DNA of 7,616 nucleotides from an uncultured Nitrospira sp. (GCA_902500695.1 CABVRQ010000123.1:1-7616), one strand, 5' to 3'. Shown: positions 1 to 5,855, counted from the stretch's first letter. Notes: generated from the letters alone by a model not told the origin. Numbers and translations are program-made.

Positions 1-1
1 T

Positions 2-142
2 ATTGCAGTTTCCGTGAAGATCGGGATGAAGAGCGGAGGTAGTCAATACCAGACTCCATCCCGATCATTCTCCACAGAAGGAAGAAGGTTTTTCCAGGGG
101 GTCAGGGTTCCCTATCGCACCTTCTATCCAAAAGAGCAATAA
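2..142 (+). CDS. Possible 3' end of an unrecognised gene (partial)
   Basis: One forward frame is open from the left edge for 46 codons and ends in TAA at 140-142, with a C-terminus reading VPYRTFYPKEQ. The peptide is basic and has no recognisable domain. The chance of a random frame staying open this long is about one in ten, so support is weak. About half of its codons end in G or C, similar to the neighbouring genes. If real, it is the tail of a rightward gene whose body lies outside the window. I do not recognise the family and propose no function. The alternative is that this is simply non-coding sequence. Confidence 0.28.
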   Translation: MAVSVKIGMKSGGSQYQTPSRSFSTEGRRFFQGVRVPYRTFYPKEQ

Positions 143-269
143 GTGTCAATGTTGGTCAGGATACCACTATGGATCAGGTCATAACTGAATCACATAAAAG
201 GACTGCCTGACGTGGGGAGAGTATAGAAATAGCCAGGGAAATCGTCTACAGATCGTTGCTCATGTATGC

Positions 270-289
270 AACACATTTTCCAATGTGTT
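270..289. repeat. Short perfect stem-loop
   Basis: AACACATT (270-277) and AATGTGTT (282-289) are perfect inverted repeats separated by TTCC. The stem is A+T-rich and there is no clear T-run on either side, so it is a weak terminator candidate for a gene ending at 142. It could equally be a protein-binding dyad or chance, since about one such dyad is expected in a window of this size. Confidence 0.3.
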
Positions 290-440
290 CAGGAAAATTT
301 GTTTGTGGTCATGTGAAAATATAAAAACCTCGAGAAATTGAATAGTCAGGAAATTCATGTGGGGTCAAGGGTAAATTCGTCAGAACGACGCTGTCGTCAA
401 TAAGGGACCTTTGCTACCAAGACCTAATATTAGCTTGCGG

Positions 441-469
441 TTGACATTGTTCATCGGATAAAGAATCAT
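441..469 (+). promoter_or_regulatory. Candidate sigma70-type promoter of smbP-like gene
   Basis: A perfect TTGACA at 441-446 is followed, after 17 bases, by AATCAT at 464-469, which matches four of six positions of TATAAT. Transcription would start near 476, giving a leader of about 120 bases and placing the dyad at 490-509 just downstream of the start. It is directly preceded by the palindrome CTAATATTAG at 424-433. Spacing and -35 are good, the -10 is mediocre. Confidence 0.42.
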
Positions 470-489
470 GCAGGGAGCGTTGATGTGAA

Positions 490-509
490 TGGCATAATGG
501 ATTATGCCA
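490..509. promoter_or_regulatory. 20-bp perfect dyad, candidate operator for smbP-like gene
   Basis: TGGCATAAT (490-498) and ATTATGCCA (501-509) form a perfect inverted repeat of 9-bp arms with a 2-base centre. It lies 89 bases before the smbP-like start codon and just downstream of the candidate promoter. A dyad this long with so short a centre is better explained as a dimeric repressor site than as an RNA hairpin. The inner ATAAT/ATTAT half-sites resemble those bound by Fur-superfamily regulators, but the centre spacing differs from a classic Fur box, so I do not name the regulator. Confidence 0.5.
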
Positions 510-584
510 AACATTGCATGGGAAGATAGAGTTGGGAGGACCGTGAGGAAATGGGCCGCTGTATGGTTGGTACGTTATTAATCA

Positions 585-591
585 AAGGAGG
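585..591 (+). promoter_or_regulatory. Ribosome binding site of smbP-like gene
   Basis: AAGGAGG lies six bases before the ATG at 598. It is a near-perfect Shine-Dalgarno sequence and fixes the start; no other ATG in this frame competes. Confidence 0.85.
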
Positions 592-597
592 GAATCC

Positions 598-951
598 ATG
601 ATCAGTAAATTCTCTACACTCATTCGAATTGTTGGTTGTGTTGGAGTATTGGGCTTTTTGGCAGTTCCGGCTGTCACATTAGCGGAAGGCGATAAGCATT
701 TGCATGAAGCGATCGGACATGCCGGTGAGGCAAAAGCTCATGGGGAAATGGGGCATGCCGGCGAAGCAACAAAGCATGCAGAGGAGGCCCTTTCGCATGC
801 CGATGCTGCCAAACAGGAAGGTGGCAATGCCCATGTCGGTGAGGGCATCAGTCATCTCGGCGAAGCGGTGGACCATGGCAAACAGGGACACGGCGAGGTC
901 GCGGGCGAGCATAGTCAGGAAGCCTTGAAGCACCTCCAACAGGGCCATTAA
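598..951 (+). CDS. smbP: SmbP-like histidine-rich periplasmic metal-binding protein
   Basis: A 117-residue exported protein. Residues 1-29 form a signal peptide with a basic start, a hydrophobic core and likely cleavage after VTLA. The mature part has 14 histidines, almost all in seven-residue steps: His34/41/48, 53/60/67, 79/86/93 and 98/105/112. That is four sets of three, as expected for four helices each showing one histidine face. Residues 34-71 and 79-116 align with about 17 of 38 identities, so the protein arose by duplication. This is the signature of SmbP, a small periplasmic metal-binding protein of Nitrosomonas europaea known to bind copper and other divalent metals and described as a four-helix bundle. 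The likely role is metal buffering or metal chaperoning in the periplasm. It is probably monocistronic, with its own promoter, strong ribosome binding site and terminator, and is convergent with the receptor gene. Confidence 0.85.
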   Translation: MISKFSTLIRIVGCVGVLGFLAVPAVTLAEGDKHLHEAIGHAGEAKAHGEMGHAGEATKHAEEALSHADAAKQEGGNAHVGEGISHLGEAVDHGKQGHGEVAGEHSQEALKHLQQGH

Positions 952-978
952 ATCTATCTTATTTTCAGAGGTGAAAAG

Positions 979-1006
979 GCGGGTCACAAGATGTGACCCG
1001 CTTTTT
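979..1006. terminator. Strong bidirectional intrinsic terminator
   Basis: GCGGGTCACA (979-988) and TGTGACCCGC (992-1001) form a perfect 10-bp G+C-rich stem with an AGA loop. TTTTT follows on the plus strand, and AAAA at 974-977 provides a T-run for the minus strand. It lies 28 bases after the smbP-like stop and would also stop leftward transcripts from the receptor gene. Confidence 0.92.
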
Positions 1007-1118
1007 CGGCTTTTGAGGGAAAATCGAGAGGAAGGGTTGGGTAGAGGGATATCTGGTCCCATCCCGATCATGCTTTTCGTACATATTGGATGCAGCCCAA
1101 TCGGGGTGCAATCTGCAA

Positions 1119-1147
1119 GGTGAGGGAGCACTATGGCCTCCCTCACC
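1119..1147. terminator. Stem-loop just downstream of the receptor gene
   Basis: GGTGAGGGAG (1119-1128) and CTCCCTCACC (1138-1147) form a perfect 10-bp stem with a 9-base loop, 33 bases past the receptor stop codon. No T-run follows on either strand, so it is not a standard intrinsic terminator. A role in 3' end protection of the receptor mRNA is inferred; the bidirectional terminator lies further on. Confidence 0.5.
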
Positions 1148-1180
1148 CATGACCCACCTTACGAAAATACCATTGAATAA

Positions 1181-3496
1181 CTAGAACATCCCGATCGTCA
1201 CGCCCCCGTAGAAAGAGCGGCCATACCCGGCAAAGAACAGTTGCTTATCGGCATCAGGTGTCGAGTCCGACACGACTTGGCCGGACGCCGCGTAGGTCTT
1301 ATCCGCGATGTTGTTGACTTCGAAAAAGAACTTGGCAAAGCGAACCCAATCATTGTTGAACGTAAAGGTCTTGTGAAGATTGACGTTCATGATCCAGTAG
1401 GAAGGAATTCCCACGGTATTGGCATTGTTCAGGGTATAGCTATTGTAATAATTGGACTCGACCCAGGCTCCCCAATTGTTCTTTACATCATCATACATGA
1501 CCTTCATATTGAGGACATCGCTTGGAACGTTGGGGACGTCATTACCGTCCTGTTTGACATCGGTGGCCACGCCATTCACCAGATACCGGTCTGTGAAATT
1601 GATGTACTTGGCATCAATGTGGGTGTACGCACCGTGAAATTGCCAACCGGGTATCGGTCGCCAATCGGCGGAGAGCTCGACACCTCGATATTCCGAAGAG
1701 TCGGCATTGATGGAGGCCGTGTTCCCACCTGAAATGGTTTGCGAAATAATTTCATCCCGAAAGAAGATCCAGAATCCCACAAGTTGCATATTGAAGGTTT
1801 CATGAAGCTGGGCTTCGTGGCCGAATTCCACGTTCACATTTTTTTGGGGCTTTAAATCAAAATTGGAGCCTGGAAGACCCGTGACGGGGTTTCGGGTTAA
1901 ATTACTGAATTGCGGAATGCCATATCCGGTGGACCCCCTGATCCAATGTCGCCAGCCTGCTCTGGGTTTCCACGTCAGTGACATTTCAGGAGCCCAGTTA
2001 TAGTAGGTTTTGGTGGTGCTGGGACGGCTGGTGACCAGCCCATTCGTATAATTAATCGTCTGGATGCTCACGATGGACTGTTCGAATCCCAGGCCGCCGG
2101 CCACGGTCCATTCCGGTAAGAATGTCAGCTCTTCCCGGAATCGTCCTCCGATATTTCGAATGGTTCCCCGGTTATTCTGGATCAAGTTGCCTCGCGTACC
2201 TTGGCCATCGTTTAAATTTTGGAAGGTCTGACCCTCCTGTTCCATGTTATTGATGAAGAATCCGAGATAGCTGTTCAACGGCATCCCGGAGATCTGCCCC
2301 CTGTGTCGCAAATCGGTATATTGTTTCCAATTGGTATTCACGTTATCGGTGATTTGGTTGAAATATTGGTTAATATCCTTGACGTCATAATCCCCTTCTG
2401 TCGTCAAGATGAGGTTGGGAGTCAACTCCCGTTCATACATCAACCCGATGATGGTGCGGCGGTCAAGGCGAGCTTGATCTCTGGCGTCCGTTCCCGTTCC
2501 CGCCTGACGATCATTTTGATTAAACTGGCTTTTGGTGAGCCGGGTCGGCACGTCCGTATCCAGCCAATTGGTCATGGCTTTGATGTACAGGTTTTGTTTG
2601 TCATCGATGGTGAAGCGGAAATTCAAATTCACCGTCTGGGTATTATATCCACTGTGATGAATGAACCCGTCCTCGGCTACGTTACTGGCAAACATCGACA
2701 CGTCCAGATTTTTGTATTGAGTGCCGAGGGCGACCGCTTGTTTGTTAAATCCGTAGGATCCTCCGCTAAAGAAGCTCTCGACTCCCTGGATGTCGCTGCC
2801 CCGTCGGGTTCTAAAATGCACCACCCCGCCGAGAGCATAATTGTCATACAGTGAGGACGCAGCTCCCCGGATCACTTCGGTCGACCTCATGAACCACGGG
2901 TCCTGTATATCGAGTCGGGACAATCCGTCCGACTGCGTTTGCTGAAATCCATCCTCATAAACTTTGATATCCCGAATGGCAAACGACGTTTTGACTCCCG
3001 AGCCTCGAATGGAAATACTGAAGTCTCTGGGGCCATTGGCCTGGCGGAGCACCACACCGGGAAGAGATTCCATGGATTCTTTCATGGTTCGGGTCGGTTG
3101 TGAATCGGTTTCCGATTGAGGGGTGGAGGAGATCGTCAGCCCTTCCGGCCGCTTCAAAATCCTGGTGCTGACGATACTCATTTCTTCTAAGGTCTCCACT
3201 TCCTCCTCTTGGAGGGTTGTCTGGGTTTGCCGGTGTTCCTCTGATTGTTGGGCGACAGGTGTCTGATCTAATTCCCTCAGTTGTTTCCTGATTTCTTCGA
3301 GTCGGGCGTTGACCTCATCGAGTTCTCCCTCCAGGTCCTGTTGTTGCTGCAGGAGTATTTCCTGGGACGGGACAGTGCTCTCACTTGATGCAGCGAAAGT
3401 TAGAGCGGAGACACTAAGAACTAACGGAACGCTCAAGATAAATACGAAAAAATACAATGACCAATTCCACGAACAGAAAGAAAGCAACTGTTTCAC
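1181..3496 (-). CDS. TonB-dependent outer-membrane receptor (siderophore/metal type)
   Basis: A 771-residue outer-membrane transporter that imports a chelated metal or similar ligand using TonB energy. Residues 1 to about 36 are a signal peptide. Residues 47-78 form a coiled coil with leucine, valine or isoleucine at 55, 59, 62, 66, 69, 73 and 76. A TonB-box-like ETLEEMSIVST is at 101-111. The plug domain is at about 125-232, with LPGVVLRQ, ISIRGSG, IKVYEDGF and the TEVIRGAASSLY signature; the beta-barrel fills the rest. It ends in phenylalanine, the usual outer-membrane insertion signal. The start is GTG, chosen because AAGGAG lies eight bases upstream. The plug resembles FecA-type siderophore receptors, but the ligand cannot be read from sequence. 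The PepSY neighbour and Fur-like site favour iron; copper is the main alternative given the Cys/His neighbours. It lies 185 bases downstream of the CTWAC gene. Confidence 0.92.
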   Translation of the reverse strand: MKQLLSFCSWNWSLYFFVFILSVPLVLSVSALTFAASSESTVPSQEILLQQQQDLEGELDEVNARLEEIRKQLRELDQTPVAQQSEEHRQTQTTLQEEEVETLEEMSIVSTRILKRPEGLTISSTPQSETDSQPTRTMKESMESLPGVVLRQANGPRDFSISIRGSGVKTSFAIRDIKVYEDGFQQTQSDGLSRLDIQDPWFMRSTEVIRGAASSLYDNYALGGVVHFRTRRGSDIQGVESFFSGGSYGFNKQAVALGTQYKNLDVSMFASNVAEDGFIHHSGYNTQTVNLNFRFTIDDKQNLYIKAMTNWLDTDVPTRLTKSQFNQNDRQAGTGTDARDQARLDRRTIIGLMYERELTPNLILTTEGDYDVKDINQYFNQITDNVNTNWKQYTDLRHRGQISGMPLNSYLGFFINNMEQEGQTFQNLNDGQGTRGNLIQNNRGTIRNIGGRFREELTFLPEWTVAGGLGFEQSIVSIQTINYTNGLVTSRPSTTKTYYNWAPEMSLTWKPRAGWRHWIRGSTGYGIPQFSNLTRNPVTGLPGSNFDLKPQKNVNVEFGHEAQLHETFNMQLVGFWIFFRDEIISQTISGGNTASINADSSEYRGVELSADWRPIPGWQFHGAYTHIDAKYINFTDRYLVNGVATDVKQDGNDVPNVPSDVLNMKVMYDDVKNNWGAWVESNYYNSYTLNNANTVGIPSYWIMNVNLHKTFTFNNDWVRFAKFFFEVNNIADKTYAASGQVVSDSTPDADKQLFFAGYGRSFYGGVTIGMF

Positions 3497-3504
3497 GGGA
3501 TCAT

Positions 3505-3510
3505 CTCCTT
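3505..3510 (-). promoter_or_regulatory. Ribosome binding site supporting a GTG start
   Basis: On the minus strand AAGGAG precedes the GTG at 3496 by eight bases. This supports the GTG start of the receptor. The ATG lying between them, in another frame, opens only a two-codon frame that ends at once in TGA. Confidence 0.75.
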
Positions 3511-3511
3511 A

Positions 3512-3555
3512 CAAAAAAAAGATAAATAAAACATGGCTGCGCCAAACGGGCCATG
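3512..3555 (-). terminator. Terminator-like hairpin with T-tract in the receptor leader
   Basis: Read on the minus strand, CATGGC and GCCATG (arms at 3550-3555 and 3532-3537) form a 6-bp stem around a 12-base loop, followed at once by a T-rich tract that ends in eight consecutive T residues. The receptor ribosome binding site begins immediately after. No promoter is visible between this element and the receptor gene, so transcripts must read through it. That makes it a candidate attenuator, or a leaky terminator that lowers receptor expression relative to upstream genes. Confidence 0.5.
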
Positions 3556-3604
3556 CGTGTTGTCAGCGCCGAAGACGACGACCTTCTGAGGGAAGGTTCG
3601 TTGA

Positions 3605-3651
3605 GACCCGGGCTGGACCCCAGGGTCAAGTGGAAGGAGACGCGAATCTCC
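3605..3651 (-). other. Structured segment of the receptor upstream leader
   Basis: The 185-base gap between the CTWAC gene and the receptor contains further short dyads: GGAGA/TCTCC (3636-3640 and 3647-3651), and GGGTC (3623-3627), which can pair with either of two GACCC copies (3605-3609 or 3616-3620). The two GACCC options are mutually exclusive. I could not match the region to the conserved boxes of the cobalamin riboswitch. A regulatory RNA is possible but unproven. Confidence 0.25.
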
Positions 3652-3681
3652 CGCAACTCACAACGGAGCCTTGCGCATCAC

Positions 3682-4020
3682 TTAGGAGGAAAATGACAGG
3701 AAGAAGTGTGGGGGAGCCCTGGCGGATTTATTCGAAAGAGAAGGGAGCGAACGAGAGAGTGCATGGAGAGGAAGAACGGCGCCCAATGCCTGAAATGGCG
3801 AATGCCACGATGGAGAGGTGGTCAGGGAGGTTGAAGAAAGTTTTTCGATGTGACAAGCCCAGGTGCAGAGAACCCCATGAAGAGGTTTCGTCTTGCTGTG
3901 ATGGGATTCCGGAGAGTGGTGAGAGAGGTCCTGCACGGCCATGCAGGCGGTGGATGCCAGGAGCATGGCGAGAAACAGGCTTGATGCCAGGAGGGCAATC
4001 GGTTGAAGCCGCTGGTGCAT
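3682..4020 (-). CDS. Small exported Cys/His protein with CTWAC motif
   Basis: A 112-residue protein of unknown function. A hydrophobic segment at about 8-25 looks like a signal peptide or membrane anchor, ending near Cys26. Then comes a His-rich stretch (His34, 35, 40, 41, 48) and the motif LCTWACH (residues 51-57), with two cysteines three residues apart, tryptophan between them and histidine after. Near the C-terminus is ARAPP (100-104). This layout resembles small DUF2946-like proteins found beside metal or TonB receptor genes; the assignment is from memory of the pattern, not a search. The Cys/His ligands suggest metal or heme binding. The ATG abuts the TAA of the thioredoxin gene and has no Shine-Dalgarno sequence, so translation is probably coupled. 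The opposite strand has a long open frame, but the signal segment and operon fit favour this one. Confidence 0.65.
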   Translation of the reverse strand: MHQRLQPIALLASSLFLAMLLASTACMAVQDLSHHSPESHHSKTKPLHGVLCTWACHIEKLSSTSLTTSPSWHSPFQALGAVLPLHALSRSLPSLSNKSARAPPHFFLSFSS

Positions 4021-4542
4021 TTACTTCGGGTTAAGGAGGTGATGGATGTACGAGACGGATTCAGGGCTATCCCACTCCCTGGGCCCCATGATTCGTTGGC
4101 TCAGGTGTCCGTGAGTATCCACAATCACCGTTGTGGGAAGATTTCTAACCATGAGCGCTTGAGAGAGTTCTTCCTGTTCATCCAAGAGGACATCGAAATG
4201 TAACTTGAGTTGCTGCCAAAATGCTTCGATTTCTCGTGGACGAATATCGCTCGTGATCGCAAGAATGGTGAGTTGGTCCTTGGAAAATTTTTGGCGAAGA
4301 CGTTCTAACGACGGCATTTCTTCCTTACAAGGCCCACACCAGGTTGCCCAAAAATTTAAAATGAGAACCCGGCCGGCCAATTGGTCCGAATGTATGGGCG
4401 TCCCCTGTAAGGTGCGGAGCTGAAAAGTGGGGAGGCTCTGACTGGTATCGAATCGGCTGAGGGTGGAGGGGAAAGAAGAGGGAGCTCCCAAAGCCATGGT
4501 GATTCCCAGGATCCCTGAAACGAGCAGAGAAAGCGGTGTCAT
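4021..4542 (-). CDS. TlpA/ResA-like periplasmic thioredoxin
   Basis: A thiol-disulfide oxidoreductase of 173 residues with the chosen start. Residues 1-20 are hydrophobic and act as a signal peptide or membrane anchor. The thioredoxin fold follows, with LNFWATWCGPCKEEMP containing the active-site WCGPC at 68-72, and the cis-proline loop NLPTTVIVD with Pro136. Proteins of this family usually reduce disulfides in the periplasm, for example for cytochrome c maturation or copper-centre assembly. I chose the ATG at 4542 because it overlaps the stop of the upstream gene as ATGA and leads straight into the signal segment. A frame-internal extension to 4608 is possible but would bury the signal. Given its neighbours with CVCC and CTWAC motifs, its likely clients are those cysteines; that is inference. 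Confidence 0.88.
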   Translation of the reverse strand: MTPLSLLVSGILGITMALGAPSSFPSTLSRFDTSQSLPTFQLRTLQGTPIHSDQLAGRVLILNFWATWCGPCKEEMPSLERLRQKFSKDQLTILAITSDIRPREIEAFWQQLKLHFDVLLDEQEELSQALMVRNLPTTVIVDTHGHLSQRIMGPREWDSPESVSYIHHLLNPK

Positions 4543-5828
4543 GGCATTGGGTGTAATTGAGCCGTCCGCGAGGTGGGAAAAGAAAGAGGCTGGACTACTG
4601 TACTCCATCCCGGGAAAGCCACTTGCTCTGACCAGGCAATGACGGCCTGTCCCGCGTCATTCAAGGCCACAGCCGGACTTTTGGCTTTCTTTTCATTCAT
4701 CTTTTTCGGGGTGCTGAATGTTTGTCCTCGGTCGAGGGAATAGGTGAACACGACTTCACGCCGCACCGGAGATTGTTCTTCCCATGAGATGAGTAGATGG
4801 CCTGCCTGATTCACAGCCATTTGAGGATGATCCGGAAACGTGCCTTTCGACATGTTCAACAAGCGTCGGGGGGTAAAGGTTTTTCCCTGATCATCGGAGT
4901 ACGCCAGATACACACCCGGAGTGTCATCGGGGCCTTCCGTGTACCAGGTGACATAGAGGCGTCCTTGCTGGTCGACCCCCATGGTGGCGGGACGATGGGG
5001 ACAGCCCTCGAAGACCCATTGATCATGGCCCACGATGACCGGGGGAGAAAACGATTTCCCATTATCTATGGAACGAGACACGACCGTTTCCCGAACCGCT
5101 CCGGATAAGACCTTTCGCCAGGCGAGATAGACGGTGCCATTAGAAGCAGTGGTCAAATGTGTCCGGCAACAGACACAACTGGAATCGTCAACTTTCATGT
5201 TGGGGGAAAGGGTGGTGCCCCGATCTTGGGAAACGACGGTATAGGTGGCCGGATCTTTTTTCCCTTCCCTGGCATCAAGCCAGGAAATATGAACAGAACC
5301 ATTCGGGCTCACGGTCAGATTGTCAAAAGAATGGCCGGTGACGGCTTCGTCGTCGTTGACTTGAACGGGGGGAAGAAAGGTCATGCCCCCATCCACGGAT
5401 CGACTCAGGAGAAGAAGGTTAGCAAACGGTTTTCCGCCGGCATTCGGATGAGGGGTGGTCCAGGTGATGTAGACCTCCTTTGTGCGGCCTAACGCCAGGG
5501 CCGGTGGTTCATGGAGGGAAGTGGCGGGAGGACTGGATGGATTGACTTTGGTCGCTTCGGGATACTGTTCCTGCTGAGGTGGGACCTTGAGATAAAAGAT
5601 ACCCCGCTCTTCCTGCTTTTCTCCACCCCAGGCGAGGTGCATCGTCCCGTCTGTATCCAGTTGGGCCATGGGGCCGGTTGTTTGCATGCCCTTATGGTCG
5701 ATGATGTGCTTAGGTCCGGCCTGAACCATCGAAACAGATGGTTCCGCCCCGAGTACTCCTGATACTGCAACTGGCAGGCCTATCGAGAGGACCACGGAAG
5801 TGGCTCCAAACAGTAACGGTCTTATCAT
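4539..5828 (-). CDS. Exported Asp-box (BNR/sialidase-like) repeat protein with CxCC motif
   Basis: A 429-residue exported protein. Residues 1 to about 28 are a signal peptide. Five Asp-box-like repeats occur at about 142-151 (SRSVDGGMTF), 200-206, 251-260 (SRSIDNGKSF), 310-318 (YSDDQGKTF) and 363-371 (YSLDRGQTF), pointing to a six-bladed sialidase-type beta-propeller. The classic FRIP motif of true sialidases is not seen, so databases may call it exo-alpha-sialidase without catalytic support. Unusually, it has clustered cysteines, SCVCCRT (Cys218, 220, 221), plus Cys276 in EGCPHRP. No other cysteine occurs in the mature protein. These could bind a metal or form disulfides. The start at 5828 is set by GGAGG five bases upstream; a GTG further upstream lies over that site. 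It is the first gene of the three-gene block and overlaps the thioredoxin gene by four bases. Its role is unknown; binding of a metal or protein partner is inferred. Confidence 0.8.
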   Translation of the reverse strand: MIRPLLFGATSVVLSIGLPVAVSGVLGAEPSVSMVQAGPKHIIDHKGMQTTGPMAQLDTDGTMHLAWGGEKQEERGIFYLKVPPQQEQYPEATKVNPSSPPATSLHEPPALALGRTKEVYITWTTPHPNAGGKPFANLLLLSRSVDGGMTFLPPVQVNDDEAVTGHSFDNLTVSPNGSVHISWLDAREGKKDPATYTVVSQDRGTTLSPNMKVDDSSCVCCRTHLTTASNGTVYLAWRKVLSGAVRETVVSRSIDNGKSFSPPVIVGHDQWVFEGCPHRPATMGVDQQGRLYVTWYTEGPDDTPGVYLAYSDDQGKTFTPRRLLNMSKGTFPDHPQMAVNQAGHLLISWEEQSPVRREVVFTYSLDRGQTFSTPKKMNEKKAKSPAVALNDAGQAVIAWSEQVAFPGWSTVVQPLSFPTSRTAQLHPMP

Positions 5829-5833
5829 GGGTG

Positions 5834-5838
5834 CCTCC
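5834..5838 (-). promoter_or_regulatory. Ribosome binding site of the Asp-box gene
   Basis: Minus-strand GGAGG sits five bases before the ATG at 5828. This decides against the in-frame GTG at 5840, whose codons would overlap the ribosome binding site. Confidence 0.75.
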
Positions 5839-5855
5839 ACAGATATTCGAATGTA

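Larger units (their letters stand above)
143..597. other. Intergenic region upstream of smbP-like gene
   Basis: I see no convincing gene in this stretch; its open frames are short, about 20 codons or fewer. It contains an 8-bp stem-loop (270-289), a 10-bp palindrome CTAATATTAG (424-433), a sigma70-like promoter (441-469), a 20-bp dyad (490-509) and a 16-codon leader frame running into the smbP-like start. The left part is A+T-rich and otherwise featureless to the eye. An unannotated small RNA cannot be excluded. Confidence 0.6.

Noticed and set aside
679..1146. 155-codon minus-strand frame opposite the smbP-like gene
   Set aside because: It runs through the strong terminator and is antisense to a gene with a clear signal peptide, repeats and ribosome binding site.
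2219..2854. 211-codon plus-strand open frame within the receptor gene
   Set aside because: It lies wholly antisense to the plug and barrel coding region and shows no domain or ribosome binding site; it is a codon-usage shadow.
3497..3681. Cobalamin riboswitch upstream of the TonB receptor
   Set aside because: TonB receptors of the BtuB type often carry one, so I looked, but the conserved boxes such as GCCACTG are not there and the gap is short for the full aptamer.
3309..4034. 241-codon plus-strand open frame across the receptor 5' end, its leader and the CTWAC gene
   Set aside because: It is antisense to the well-supported receptor N-terminus, has an arginine- and glycine-rich composition without domain features, and lacks a sensible start. 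The minus-strand genes explain the region better.
4032..4044. Perfect plus-strand Shine-Dalgarno AAGGAGGTGAT, which on the minus strand looks like the 3' end of 16S rRNA
   Set aside because: On the minus strand it encodes the HHLLNPK end of the thioredoxin, no other rRNA sequence surrounds it, and the plus-strand frame after it is only about 22 codons. Most likely coincidence.
4543..4608. Upstream start for the thioredoxin at 4608
   Set aside because: It would add 22 residues before the signal segment and overlap the Asp-box gene by about 70 bases, whereas the ATG at 4542 gives a clean ATGA junction and an N-terminal signal.
4539..5828. Naming the Asp-box protein as a functional exo-alpha-sialidase
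   Set aside because: Asp-boxes define the fold, not the activity; I cannot see the FRIP motif or assemble the arginine triad, and the context is metal uptake rather than sialic acid use.
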